Part shown: positions 43,132 to 51,290 of the stretch, in pieces
How positions within the stretch are numbered: position 1 is the stretch's first letter
Layout of the letters: each line of letters starts with the position of its first letter
Assembly: GCF_040222815.1 (NCBI RefSeq)
Contig: NZ_JAVKCH010000026.1
Span: forward strand, 186,001-250,000
From: Imperialibacter sp040222815
Lineage (GTDB): Bacteria > Bacteroidota > Bacteroidia > Cytophagales > Cyclobacteriaceae
Reading direction: 5' to 3'
DNA length: 64,000 nt
The notes under the pieces: model-generated
Told to the model about the DNA's origin: nothing
What the model saw: the letters and a program-made list of their open reading frames with translations, nothing else
Databases searched by the model: none
Program-made: the position numbers and the translations under genes

Positions 43132-43401
43132 TCAATGGTTCTGGTGTGAAGTCCCATCATCATGTGTATGGGTAGAATCAGCTTTAGTTTTGAGCGTATC
43201 ACCCTTAACTGTGAATTCTTCCTGATCGGTGTGCTCATGCTCTTCTCCTTCCGCATGTGGGTGTTCGTGATCTTCGCCTTCTGCGTGTGAATGCTCTTCC
43301 CCCTCGGCATGCTCATGCCCGTGATCGGAAGAACTTCCAGACGAACAAGCTGAAACAGAGAAGGTAAGGAATGATGCAATAATGATGTGTGAAATTTTCA
43401 T
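43132..43401 (-). CDS. His-rich small lipoprotein of the metal-efflux island
   Basis: An 89-residue lipoprotein: signal MKISHIIIASFLTFSVSAC, then DHGHEHAEGEEHSHAEGEDH and two further repeats of H-A-E-G-E. About a third of the mature protein is His/Glu/Asp. The repeat unit (HAEGEDHEHP type) is three-fold. The next gene's ATG starts one base after its TGA, and it follows the TolC-type gene by 18 bp. It probably serves as a periplasmic metal-sequestering or shuttling peptide for the pump. There is no recognised domain beyond the low-complexity metal-binding repeats. Confidence 0.82.
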   Translation of the reverse strand: MKISHIIIASFLTFSVSACSSGSSSDHGHEHAEGEEHSHAEGEDHEHPHAEGEEHEHTDQEEFTVKGDTLKTKADSTHTHDDGTSHQNH

Positions 43402-43419
43402 GACTTATTTGTTTAGTGT

Positions 43420-44604
43420 TTACAATTGATGCTTCAATAGTTGTGCACGTAACATGTGCACCTGTTTTTCCATTTCAAGGAGGTAATCCTCCGCCTCCCT
43501 GAAGAACTGAAGTTCCATATAGTATTCTATGAATGACAGCTCACCGAGCGTATAAGCCTTTAAGAGAAGCGTGTCGCTTTGTACGTCCCCCAGTGCAGCT
43601 TTATAGTCCTGATATTGGCTGAGCTTTAGCTGATAGTCATTGTATTGTTTACCAAAGTCTGTAGCCAGCATCAGTGACCTTACGCCTGAGTGAAGCTCAT
43701 GATAGTCGAGCGACGCCCTGGCAGCCCTGACTTTGTTCCGATTACTCCAAAGTGGTATAGATAAGCCGCCATAAATTCCCGAATAGTAGGAACCAGAAAC
43801 ACCCTGACGATTGAACCCAGCCGTGAGGTGAGGAAGGCCCTTATTTTGCGCCAACCGAACCAGGCCGGCTGCGACTTCTTCCTGCTTGCTGAGCCCGAGC
43901 AACTCAGGGTCAAGCAATAGTTTTTCCTGCCATAGTGTTTCCTGCGACGGCACGTCCAAGTGTTGGTTCCATGAGTCGAGGTTCAGCGTAAGCTCTTCGC
44001 CTCCGTTCAGGTTTCGCAACTCAAGCAGCTGGTTTTTCTTCTTGTTTTGCAGCTGGTCTATCCTGAAAAGCTGCTGTGCCCTGAAAACCTTTGCTTTGTT
44101 GAGGTCCAGACGGCCTACCTGTTGTTTGTCATACAATAGCTGTGTGTGACGATAGACTTCTTCAGATTGCTCAAGTCTTTTCTCTTCCACATCTATCGTC
44201 TGGTTCAGAAACAATAGCTCGTAGCAGCCACTGAGTGCTTTCAAAAGAATCTCATTTCTTCTGGACGTGTAATCAAGCTTAAGTTGCTCCAACTGGATCG
44301 AGTTGACGCTTGATCTCGCCCCATAGACGGTGGGAAACTCAATGGACTGTGTAAGCTGAAACTCAGTGTAGTCACCTCCGGAATGATCGCTCCAGGGCAA
44401 ATAGTAGACTCCGAACTGTGGATCAGGTAAGTTATTGCCTGACTTAAGTTCCAGCTCACGACTTTGAGTCAAAGACCGGAAAGCCTGTAAATCCTTATTG
44501 TTTCGCTCAACCTGCTCGAGAACACCTAAAATTTCCTGGCTCTGAGCTACTCCCAGACAGGAAATCAGGCATGCGCCGATGGCGAATACCATTTTTTTAA
44601 ACAT
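43420..44604 (-). CDS. TolC-family outer-membrane factor (CusC/CzcC type)
   Basis: I take the Met at 44604 (MFKKMVFAIGACLISCLGVAQ), a normal signal peptide; the longer frame adds 12 codons. The 394-residue protein shows the TolC duplication: VERNNKDLQAFRSL near the start, NNLPDPQFGVYYLPWSDHSGGDYTEFQLTQSIEFPTVYG, long helical segments (QLEQLKLDYTSRRNEILLKALSGCYELLFLNQTIDVEEKRLEQ), and GLPHLTAGFNRQGVSGSYYSGIYGGLSIPLWSN as the second beta region. It forms the outer-membrane exit of the efflux complex with the adaptor and pump encoded downstream. Heavy-metal outer factors share the short length and the ELxxGNNLPDP motif. Confidence 0.87.
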   Translation of the reverse strand: MFKKMVFAIGACLISCLGVAQSQEILGVLEQVERNNKDLQAFRSLTQSRELELKSGNNLPDPQFGVYYLPWSDHSGGDYTEFQLTQSIEFPTVYGARSSVNSIQLEQLKLDYTSRRNEILLKALSGCYELLFLNQTIDVEEKRLEQSEEVYRHTQLLYDKQQVGRLDLNKAKVFRAQQLFRIDQLQNKKKNQLLELRNLNGGEELTLNLDSWNQHLDVPSQETLWQEKLLLDPELLGLSKQEEVAAGLVRLAQNKGLPHLTAGFNRQGVSGSYYSGIYGGLSIPLWSNRNKVRAARASLDYHELHSGVRSLMLATDFGKQYNDYQLKLSQYQDYKAALGDVQSDTLLLKAYTLGELSFIEYYMELQFFREAEDYLLEMEKQVHMLRAQLLKHQL

Positions 44605-44688
44605 GTGAATAATATTTGATTTGAATAAAGCAGGCACCATTAAATTGGAGCCGCTATTCCTGATGGGCCGGGATACCGGCGGAGACTA

Positions 44689-45075
44689 TTAGCAAATAGA
44701 AGGAGGGCCTCTCAGACACTGAGAGGTCAGAAATGCCTGTTGATAATGTTTTTCCTTGAACGAACCTCGATTTTCAGGCGGTGCCGCATCTGCCAGGTAA
44801 AACTGGATAGTTTCCATGGCAATAAACCGCAGATCGATCTTTTCATAGCCAACAAGGTTTTTGGCCTTCACCACCAAAGGCAACGACTCCTTCCAATGGA
44901 AAGAATGAGCATGGTGGTTTAGAAAGAAGTCTAGCGGGTTATTTTCCTCTTCGGATGATGACTCTTTCGACTGATGGTGGTGATGGTTTTCGTCTGAGTC
45001 GTGACTATGGCTAATAGAATGGCTCGTGTCATGCTTCTCCAGGTGCTGGTGCGGCAATACCTGATGAAGCATCAT
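44689..45075 (-). CDS. His-rich small protein opening the metal-efflux island; true start uncertain
   Basis: A 128-residue protein (from the ATG at 45075) with HQHLEKHDTSHSISHSHDSDENHHHHQSKESSS, a His/Ser/Asp-rich metal-binding type region, and the C-terminus LTSQCLRGPPSIC with two Cys. In frame upstream of that ATG is KRSVAISSLLLLASFSLMMLH, a convincing signal peptide, but there is no ATG, GTG or TTG before it; the frame is closed by TAA TAA about 20 codons up. The -7 promoter element overlaps the upstream end, so a full-length protein would need a leaderless or non-standard start (ATC/ATA/CTG). It precedes the TolC gene by 84 bp. Confidence 0.6.
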   Translation of the reverse strand: MMLHQVLPHQHLEKHDTSHSISHSHDSDENHHHHQSKESSSEEENNPLDFFLNHHAHSFHWKESLPLVVKAKNLVGYEKIDLRFIAMETIQFYLADAAPPENRGSFKEKHYQQAFLTSQCLRGPPSIC

Positions 45076-45134
45076 CAGGCTGAACGATGCTAACAGAAGA
45101 AGGGACGATATGGCAACAGACCGCTTGATAGAAA

Positions 45135-45165
45135 CAAATGTAGTTTATTATTGGTAGTCAGCAAA
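45135..45165 (-). promoter_or_regulatory. canonical promoter of the metal-efflux island
   Basis: Read leftward: TTTG (complement of 45162-45165), 19 bases, then TACATTTG (complement of 45135-45142). This is an exact match to the Bacteroidota -33/-7 consensus (TTTG-N19-TAnnTTTG). The start site should fall near 45129, about 54 bases before the ATG at 45075. Confidence 0.8.
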
Positions 45166-45182
45166 ATCACGAAGTCTGTCAC

Positions 45183-45194
45183 ACCCTTAGGGGT
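45183..45194. promoter_or_regulatory. inverted repeat ACCCTTAGGGGT upstream of the promoter
   Basis: ACCCTTAGGGGT (with one asymmetry; complement ACCCCTAAGGGT) lies about 18 bp upstream of the -33 box of the metal-efflux promoter, a position typical of an activator site. A metal-responsive regulator is plausible; none is encoded nearby. Confidence 0.4.
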
Positions 45195-45329
45195 AGTATT
45201 ACATTAACTGTGTCAGCCTTTAGTATACTTTCTCTTTTGTCATGTGCTTTGCGATGTTAGCTGTTCTGTTAACCCGGGAATCAAATTTTTACAGGAAATT
45301 GACTTTTTGGCACTTCAGCGACCTCAAAA

Positions 45330-45437
45330 AAAACAAAAATCTAAGCGCTTCTGCTTCGGTTTTGAGTCCCCTGGACTGCCCGCCCGCCCGGCATCGAACC
45401 GCTACCTCCTGATTACAAGTCGGTTGGTCAAGTGGTC
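45330..45437 (-). repeat. degenerate duplicate of the tRNA-Thr 3' half plus terminator
   Basis: Beside the intact tRNA is a second, broken copy of its anticodon arm to 3' end: CTGATTACAAGTCGGTTG matches the Thr anticodon arm, GCATCGAACCGC the T arm, and TTCTGCTTCGGTTTTGAGT the acceptor plus terminator. Between acceptor and T arm it carries an insert including AGTCCCCTGGACT (45365-45377, a perfect hairpin) and CCCGCCCGCCCGG. The D arm and 5' acceptor are absent or unrecognisable. It cannot be a working tRNA. The terminator copy (45340-45366) is also diverged. Confidence 0.8.
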
Positions 45438-45445
45438 AAAACAAA

Positions 45446-45473
45446 AAAACCGAAGCGTTTCTGCTTCGGTTTT
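45446..45473 (-). terminator. tRNA-Thr terminator
   Basis: Read leftward: AACCGAAGC, loop AGAAAC, GCTTCGGTT, then TTTTTTG. It starts directly after the 3' end of the tRNA. Confidence 0.85.
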
Positions 45474-45474
45474 G

Positions 45475-45547
<73 letters not shown>

Positions 45548-45600
45548 CTACTATTGCTAGTATTTTGGGATTTCCCTTCTGGTTATTCCGTTTGGGACTG

Positions 45601-45631
45601 CAAAACTAATCGGCTGATTAATTATTGCAAA
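45601..45631 (-). promoter_or_regulatory. tRNA-Thr promoter
   Basis: Leftward TTTG (complement of 45628-45631), exactly 19 bases, TAGTTTTG (complement of 45601-45608): a full match to the Bacteroidota consensus, 54 bp before the tRNA 5' end. Confidence 0.75.
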
Positions 45632-45648
45632 CACTTATTGTGATTTTT

Positions 45649-47904
45649 TTAAGAGGTTTCGTGAATCACCTTGAGTTGCTCTTTCAAACCGTCCAATTCC
45701 TCTTCTGCTTTAACGATTTTTTCATCAAAGTCGGCCTTCAGCTTATCAGCTTTTCTGGACGATGCCAGGAATTCCAGGTTGTTTCTCCAAACGGCTATGT
45801 CGTTCTCCAGCGTCGCAATCTGGCGCCTGACCTGTCCCTCCTTCTGGTAGATTTTGCGCTCACCATGTGGTTCACCCTTGATCTTACCCACCTGCATGGC
45901 TGTCTTGAACTTACGCTGTTCATCCTCGGGCAGTGACTCCGCCGCCTTGTTGAGGGCGTCGATGGCCTCCTGATATTTTTTCTGGATGGTCTTCATCGCA
46001 TTTCTCGGCACGAAACCAATCTGGCTGAACTTCTCCTGAAAGCCACTGATAACATCCAGATCGAGACTTTTCTCACCTGCCAGTTTCAGCAACTGCTCGC
46101 AAATGTCTTCTTTCTTTTTCAGGTTGTCATAGTATTCCTTCTCAGCACCCTTGCTCTGCGAACGCTTCCTTTCAAAAAAATGGTCACAGGCAGCCTTGAA
46201 CTTACGAAAAACCTCCTCTTTCACTTTTTCAGGCACCGGGCCCACCTCTCTCCACTGCTGCTGCAATTGCTTGAGCTGATTCGCAGCTGAATCCCATTCC
46301 TCGCTATCTTTTAGTGCGTCCGCCTTTGCTACCAGCTCTTCCTTTAGCTTCAGGTTTTCATGTCGCTTTCCTTCCAGCGTCTTGAAGAACCCGCTCTTGT
46401 TGCTAAAGAAAGTTTTGAATGCCCCCCAGAATCTCTTATTTATCTTCTTGGCGCTTTCCTTAGGCACACCGCCAACAGCTTCCCATCTCTTTTGAAGCTC
46501 CAGCACCTCCTTCGTCTTCTTGTTCCACTCATTGATCTTATCAGAGTTGAAAGCTACAAACGTCTCAGCCTCCTCACATAGCTTTGTCTTGACCTCCATA
46601 TTGGCCTTCAGCTCAACCTTCAGTTCATCCACCATTTCACGGCGCTTGGAATAGATGAGGTCAGAAGCGGCCTTAAAACGTTGCCAAATCTCTTCCTGAG
46701 ATTCCTTTGGTACCGGTCCAAGATGTTTGAACTCTTCGTGAAGAACATTCAACTCTTTTACAGCATGTTTGATGTTCTCTTCTTTGGTCAAAGCTTCCGC
46801 CTTGTCGCAGAGCTCAAGTTTTGATTCGAGGTTTTTCTTCCTGTCGAGTTCCTTTAGCTCAAAATAAATGCTTCTGTTATCGTAGAAGCGATCAATGAGG
46901 GCATTGTAGTTGGCCCAAAGGGTTTTTGCGTACTTGCCAGGCACCTGGCCAATCACCTTCCACTCATCCTGTATCTTCTTCAGTGCTGTAATGGAGGTCG
47001 TATTTTCCTCGCCATCAACTAAATGGCGAAGCTTCTCCAGAACATCTATCTTTTTCTTGTAGTTTTCTTCTTTTTGCTGCTCCAGATTCTGAAAAAGCTT
47101 GTGCTTTTTCTCACGGAACAATTTGTAATTCTCTTCGAAACGATAGGCAAAATCATTTAACCTAAACTCAAACGAATCTTCTTCTCCCCCATCTGCCAGG
47201 TATTTTTTCAGCGCTTCTTCCTTATCATGGGCGACCATTTCATCGTGAACTGACTTTAGCTCTCTGACTATCCGATCTGCCTTGCGCACGTCGTCCCAGT
47301 GAAGTACCTCGGTAAACTTGTCTACAAGCTGCTCGGGCGAATAATGGCTGTAATCCTCTGCTTCTTCATGCTCCTCGTTGTCTTCCTCCTCTTCTGCTTC
47401 GTCGTTGCCCGAGGCATCAGCCGCCTCGGCTAGCTCCTTAGGCTTCTTCTCTTCTTTGACGGAATCGACTTCTTCGGCAGAAACAATTTCTGATTCAGGT
47501 TCCGGCGCTGCCTCTTTGCCTTGGGTTTCTACCCTCTTTGCTGTCGGCCCCTCGGCTTCCTTCACATCCTTTGAGGTTTCCTCCGACTTCATTTCTTCTA
47601 CAGAGGCAACTTCGGATTTCAACTGGCTTTCTTCCGCTTCAGGTACCACAGCTTCATCAGCGCTAACCGATGCTGGTGTAGCCTCAACAACAACTTCTGC
47701 TGGAGGTTGCTCAGCTTCATCAGGTACTGCGGGTACTTCGGCGGCAGGGGTTTCAGCTTCTGGTTCTTTCTTTCCGTCTTCATCACGGACATCTACCGAT
47801 GGTTGAGAGTCGTTGTTGGTAACGCTATCATCGGAACTCACTTCCTTTGGAGCAGCGTTGCTCAACTTCTCATCACCTTCAGACACTTCTTTCTCATTGT
47901 TCAT
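45649..47904 (-). CDS. DUF349-repeat protein with acidic N-terminal region
   Basis: A 751-residue protein. Residues 1-190 are low complexity and very acidic (Glu, Val, Ala, Ser, Pro), probably disordered. From about 195 the chain is helical with multiple DUF349 repeats of about 75 residues, recognisable by the W-K-x-I/V-G-x-V-P core (EWKVIGQVPGKYAKTLWANYNALIDRFYDN; FKHLGPVPKESQEEIWQRFKAASDLIYSKRR; RWEAVGGVPKESAKKINKRFWGAFKTFFSNK; QWREVGPVPEKVKEEVFRKFKAACDHFFERKR). The last ~110 residues are coiled coil (ATLENDIAVWRNNLEFLASS). It is common in Bacteroidota and of unknown function. It lies on its own between tRNA-Thr and yqgE. Confidence 0.85.
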   Translation of the reverse strand: MNNEKEVSEGDEKLSNAAPKEVSSDDSVTNNDSQPSVDVRDEDGKKEPEAETPAAEVPAVPDEAEQPPAEVVVEATPASVSADEAVVPEAEESQLKSEVASVEEMKSEETSKDVKEAEGPTAKRVETQGKEAAPEPESEIVSAEEVDSVKEEKKPKELAEAADASGNDEAEEEEDNEEHEEAEDYSHYSPEQLVDKFTEVLHWDDVRKADRIVRELKSVHDEMVAHDKEEALKKYLADGGEEDSFEFRLNDFAYRFEENYKLFREKKHKLFQNLEQQKEENYKKKIDVLEKLRHLVDGEENTTSITALKKIQDEWKVIGQVPGKYAKTLWANYNALIDRFYDNRSIYFELKELDRKKNLESKLELCDKAEALTKEENIKHAVKELNVLHEEFKHLGPVPKESQEEIWQRFKAASDLIYSKRREMVDELKVELKANMEVKTKLCEEAETFVAFNSDKINEWNKKTKEVLELQKRWEAVGGVPKESAKKINKRFWGAFKTFFSNKSGFFKTLEGKRHENLKLKEELVAKADALKDSEEWDSAANQLKQLQQQWREVGPVPEKVKEEVFRKFKAACDHFFERKRSQSKGAEKEYYDNLKKKEDICEQLLKLAGEKSLDLDVISGFQEKFSQIGFVPRNAMKTIQKKYQEAIDALNKAAESLPEDEQRKFKTAMQVGKIKGEPHGERKIYQKEGQVRRQIATLENDIAVWRNNLEFLASSRKADKLKADFDEKIVKAEEELDGLKEQLKVIHETS

Positions 47905-48087
47905 CGTGCGCTCCTTGATCAGGTTCTATAGTCTCTGCAATTTAATAATATTAATTCATGTGTCTAATATTTGATTTTATTGCATTGACGATTGGATTTG
48001 GACAAAACTACGTTGTAGATATGGTTTAAACGAGATTTTATTCCTCCGGCCAATTTTGGCTCTTCATATTGCAATCCTCTGGCAGGT

Positions 48088-48666
48088 CTAATTAAGCCTC
48101 GGATCCGCAGGAAAATTAGAAAATGCTCTGAATTTTCCACCCATGTCTTTGAGCACCTGCCTCCAGAGTTCTTCGTGTGAATACTCAAAAATATACTGCG
48201 GCGCTGTCTTCTTATTTACAATCCAGCTATTGGTGTCCAACTCTTCCGAAAGCTGCCCTGCTCCCCACCCTGAATAGCCAATGAAAAACCTTGCCTCATC
48301 AGCAGTAACCAACCCCGCACTCATCAATTCCATCAACTTCTCAAAATCACCTCCCCAATAAATTCCTCTGGCGATTTCTCGTCCCTCTTCCATCAAATGC
48401 GGCGAACAATGGACAAAATGAAGCGTATCCTGCTGAACTGGCCCCCCAATAAACAGCGGAATTTCATCGTCAGGCGCACCCTCAATCACCTCTGCCAATG
48501 ACAGCTCCGAAAGCCTGTTAAGAACGAAACCAATTGAACCACTTACATCGTGCTCACAAAGTAAGATCACCGATCTCTCAAAATTTGGATCTGAGAGGTA
48601 GGGCTCTGAGATAAGTAAGTCTCCTTTATTGGGATTCACCCTTTTAAATGCGTCGAAATGTTCCAT
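48088..48666 (-). CDS. YqgE/AlgH family protein (UPF0301)
   Basis: A 192-residue protein. Family blocks are clear: KGDLLISEPYLSDPNFERSVILLCEHDVSGSIGFVLNRLSE at the start, then IPLFIGGPVQQDTLHFVHCSP, IYWGGDFEKLMELMSAG, and FFIGYSGWGAGQLSEELDTNSWIV at the end. The GPVxxDxLxxxH and GYSGWxxGQLExE motifs are diagnostic. The molecular role is unsettled; it is a conserved cytosolic protein. It is divergent from pdxH with a shared intergenic region. Confidence 0.92.
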   Translation of the reverse strand: MEHFDAFKRVNPNKGDLLISEPYLSDPNFERSVILLCEHDVSGSIGFVLNRLSELSLAEVIEGAPDDEIPLFIGGPVQQDTLHFVHCSPHLMEEGREIARGIYWGGDFEKLMELMSAGLVTADEARFFIGYSGWGAGQLSEELDTNSWIVNKKTAPQYIFEYSHEELWRQVLKDMGGKFRAFSNFPADPRLN

Positions 48667-48874
48667 TCGGTTTATTCAAAGTCCTTTTGACTACTCCTTT
48701 GTTTAAAAGACAACAAGTGCCACCTGTACACCCAAGAACTGTTCAAATTGAGAACAACTAATCCTCGTTGTTGCCTTACTTAGCTGCTTGACCACATTGC
48801 ATATATAACATAATAATAGCCAAATTGTAAGGGCTATTTATAAATTTGAGTCGGATTTGAAAAATACTGAAGCA

Positions 48875-49516
48875 ATGAATATCGCAGATTTGAGAGAAGA
48901 ATATTCCAGGCAAGTTTTGAACGAAGAGGCAGTAGAGAAAGACCCGCTGCTGCAATTCAACAAGTGGTTTCAGGAAGCACTTGACGTAAAAGTGAAAGAA
49001 CCGAACGCCATGACCTTGTCCACAGTTTCTGCTGATGGACAGCCACATGGGAGAATCGTGCTTCTGAAAGGGCTGGAAGATGGCGCTTTTCAATTCTTCA
49101 CTAACTACGAAAGCCACAAGGGCAGAGAGCTTACGCAAAACAACCGAGCATCTCTGACTTTTTTTTGGGCCGACCTTGAGAGACAGGTGCGTATTGAGGG
49201 TAGGGTAACGAAGCTAACCGAGGCAGTGTCGTCCAGGTATTATCACTCAAGGCCTTTAGGTAGCCAAATAGGCGCCTGGGTAAGCTTACAGAGCGAATCG
49301 ATACCCGACCGGGCATTTTTGGAAAGGAAGACAGAAGATTTCAAAATGAAATTTAGTGGACTGGCAGAAATACCAAAACCCGACTACTGGGGTGGTTATG
49401 GACTGGTGCCGGCGTTGATTGAATTTTGGCAGGGACGCCCGAGCAGGCTGCACGACAGGATAGTCTTCAAAAAAGGTACAGACGGCTCCTGGGGAACCGA
49501 GCGCCTTTCCCCCTGA
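48875..49516 (+). CDS. pdxH: pyridoxine/pyridoxamine 5'-phosphate oxidase
   Basis: I take the ATG at 48875; the open frame extends six codons to a TTG at 48857. The 213-residue FMN enzyme oxidises pyridoxine- or pyridoxamine-phosphate to pyridoxal 5'-phosphate. Visible blocks: NAMTLSTVSADGQPHGRIVLLKGLEDGAFQFFTNYESHKGREL (FMN binding), FFWADLERQVRIEGRVTKL, SRPLGSQIGAWVSLQSE, and the C-terminal WGGYGLVPALIEFWQGRPSRLHDRIVF, with the RLHDR signature at its end. Length is the family norm. A sequence TAAATTTG (48841-48848) fits a -7 element, but the -33 spacing is poor. It is convergent with bshB1. Confidence 0.95.
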   Translation: MNIADLREEYSRQVLNEEAVEKDPLLQFNKWFQEALDVKVKEPNAMTLSTVSADGQPHGRIVLLKGLEDGAFQFFTNYESHKGRELTQNNRASLTFFWADLERQVRIEGRVTKLTEAVSSRYYHSRPLGSQIGAWVSLQSESIPDRAFLERKTEDFKMKFSGLAEIPKPDYWGGYGLVPALIEFWQGRPSRLHDRIVFKKGTDGSWGTERLSP

Positions 49517-49536
49517 TGGAGGCTAAAAGCGACTTA

Positions 49537-50253
49537 CTATTGTAAATGAAACAGGTCTTTTACTCCCAAGTGGCGCTCAACTGTAAAGCCTTCCCCATAG
49601 GCAGCCCCAATTGAGTGCCCGAGCTCTTTCCCCCTGCTTTCAAGCATCTTCATAAAGTCCGGAGACGAAATAAATGTGCTCGGCTCTTTGCTGGCAGGGT
49701 CGTAAAATTGCGATTTAAAGCACCTGATCGCAAGCATTTTCTTTTCCCAAGCAGCCGATACATCGACAATAAAATCGGGCATAATGAAGTTGCTTTGGAT
49801 ATAGTGATATATATTTTTTGCCCTCCACGGTTGCTGAGGGTTGCCATCAATACGGGTTTCCACCATTCTAAGACCCGATACAAAGCTTGCTTCAGATACC
49901 AGGCTGGAGGCCCTGCCATGATCAGGATGGCGGTCACGAATGGCGTTTGCTAAAATGACTTCCGGTTGGTATTTCCGTATCATCTTCACCACCTCAAGCT
50001 TATGGAGCTCGTCTACGGTAAAAAACCCATCACGAAACCCCAGGTTCTCCCTGATATGAATACCCATCACTTTACTTGCTTCAGCGGCTTCAGCGGCTCT
50101 TAGTTCGGGTGTGCCCCTTGTGCCAAGCTCCCCTCTGGTAAGGTCAACAATGCCGACTTTTTTCCCCATCTCAACGTGAGAAATCAGCGTTCCTGCACAA
50201 GCAAGTTCGGCGTCGTCGGGATGCGCCGTAAAGACAAGTATGTCGAGTTTCAT
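49537..50253 (-). CDS. bshB1: bacillithiol biosynthesis deacetylase BshB1
   Basis: A 238-residue LmbE-like deacetylase: LDILVFTAHPDDAELACAGTLISH (AHPDDAE zinc site), GELGTRGTPELRAAEA, LGFRDGFF, AIRDRHPDHGRASSLV (the third zinc-ligand His). BshB1 removes acetyl from N-acetylglucosaminyl-malate in bacillithiol synthesis. The order trxB-peptidase-bshB1 places two thiol-redox genes in one unit: its ATG starts just after the TAA of the M23 peptidase, with no gap. It is cytosolic, with no signal peptide. Confidence 0.92.
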   Translation of the reverse strand: MKLDILVFTAHPDDAELACAGTLISHVEMGKKVGIVDLTRGELGTRGTPELRAAEAAEASKVMGIHIRENLGFRDGFFTVDELHKLEVVKMIRKYQPEVILANAIRDRHPDHGRASSLVSEASFVSGLRMVETRIDGNPQQPWRAKNIYHYIQSNFIMPDFIVDVSAAWEKKMLAIRCFKSQFYDPASKEPSTFISSPDFMKMLESRGKELGHSIGAAYGEGFTVERHLGVKDLFHLQ

Positions 50254-51285
50254 TTAGTTAATTCGAAGTCGCTGACCTACCCGTATCACCGAGTTCCGGG
50301 AAATGCCATTGAGCCTGCAAAGCTTCGTGACTGAGACGCCATACCTGCTGCCTATGCCACTAAGCGTGTCACCACTCCTCACCCGGTGTACGATCACCTT
50401 GTTGGCCTCCTCAAGATAGGCGAAAGATGCTTTCGTGAGTGTATACTTCTGGTCTATCAGACAATTTGTGTCAAAATCAAAAAACTCTTTTGGGTCGATG
50501 GCATTGCCCTGGTACCTCACCTCAAAGTGAAGGTGTGGGCCGCTGCTTCTTCCGGTACTTCCGCCCCAGCCTACCAAATCTCCAGCTTTGATTTCGTCTC
50601 CGACATTCACCAGGCGCTTGGACAAATGCCCGTAGAGGGTTTCGACGCCATTGTAGTGCCTCACTAGTACATAGTTGCCATAACCAGGCCTATCGTAGTT
50701 GGCCATTCGCACTACGCCATCAAAAGCGACTTTCACAGAGTCGCCTGTAGTAAGTCTCAAATCCACTCCATAATGCCAGCGATACCTGCGCAAGCCGAAG
50801 TCAGACGTAATCACCGACTTCTTCAAGGGATTTTCCCAAACCAACCCTACCTCCGGGTAAAACAATGTCAGCTCAGTAGTGTCTTTGTAATCCAGGCCGT
50901 TGAATTTGTAAGGGTTGACTCTCTGTGAGTCCCAAATATTGTAGTAGTCCTCAGCAGAAAGCCATACCGAGTCGAGTGATAGCTTGTCAGAAACAGCCAC
51001 TTCATGTCCATAGGAAAGTACCAATGGAGGGGTGGCGGGACCTCCTTCAGCGGGTGGCGCCATTGCTTCCGCCTCCGCTATCATCATGCTGTCCAGAAAA
51101 TCAAAATCCACCTTAAAGATGTTGTCAGCAAACAAAATCAGTGGTGGAGAAGGTATTGGAGCCGGGGCTTCTCTTTTCTTAAAAGAGAAAAAGCTTTTGA
51201 CCCACGATTTGCTTTCCTGCGCTCGTGATTCAAAAGCTAATAATATTACTACCCAGGCCGCTAGTAGTAAACTTTTCTTAATCAT
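50254..51285 (-). CDS. M23 metallopeptidase with C-terminal LysM, secreted
   Basis: I take the Met at 51285 (MIKKSLLLAAWVVILLAFESRAQ), which gives a signal peptide and lies 5 bp after the trxB stop; the longer frame would overlap trxB. The 343-residue product has a linker, then a peptidase M23 domain: SDFGLRRYRWHYGVDLRLTTGDSV (His-x3-Asp ligands), YGNYVLVRHYNGVETLYGHLSKRLV, and GRSSGPHLHFEVRYQGNAIDP (HLH). All catalytic residues seem intact. The last ~45 residues are a LysM domain (VHRVRSGDTLSGIGSRYGVSVTKLCRLN). It binds and cuts peptidoglycan, probably at the septum or during growth. Confidence 0.9.
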   Translation of the reverse strand: MIKKSLLLAAWVVILLAFESRAQESKSWVKSFFSFKKREAPAPIPSPPLILFADNIFKVDFDFLDSMMIAEAEAMAPPAEGGPATPPLVLSYGHEVAVSDKLSLDSVWLSAEDYYNIWDSQRVNPYKFNGLDYKDTTELTLFYPEVGLVWENPLKKSVITSDFGLRRYRWHYGVDLRLTTGDSVKVAFDGVVRMANYDRPGYGNYVLVRHYNGVETLYGHLSKRLVNVGDEIKAGDLVGWGGSTGRSSGPHLHFEVRYQGNAIDPKEFFDFDTNCLIDQKYTLTKASFAYLEEANKVIVHRVRSGDTLSGIGSRYGVSVTKLCRLNGISRNSVIRVGQRLRIN

Positions 51286-51290
51286 GGCTG

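Noticed and set aside
47378..47806. Long Ser/Ala-rich open frame on the + strand
   Set aside because: It is the antisense shadow of the acidic low-complexity region of the DUF349 gene; Glu codons read in reverse give Ser-rich sequence.
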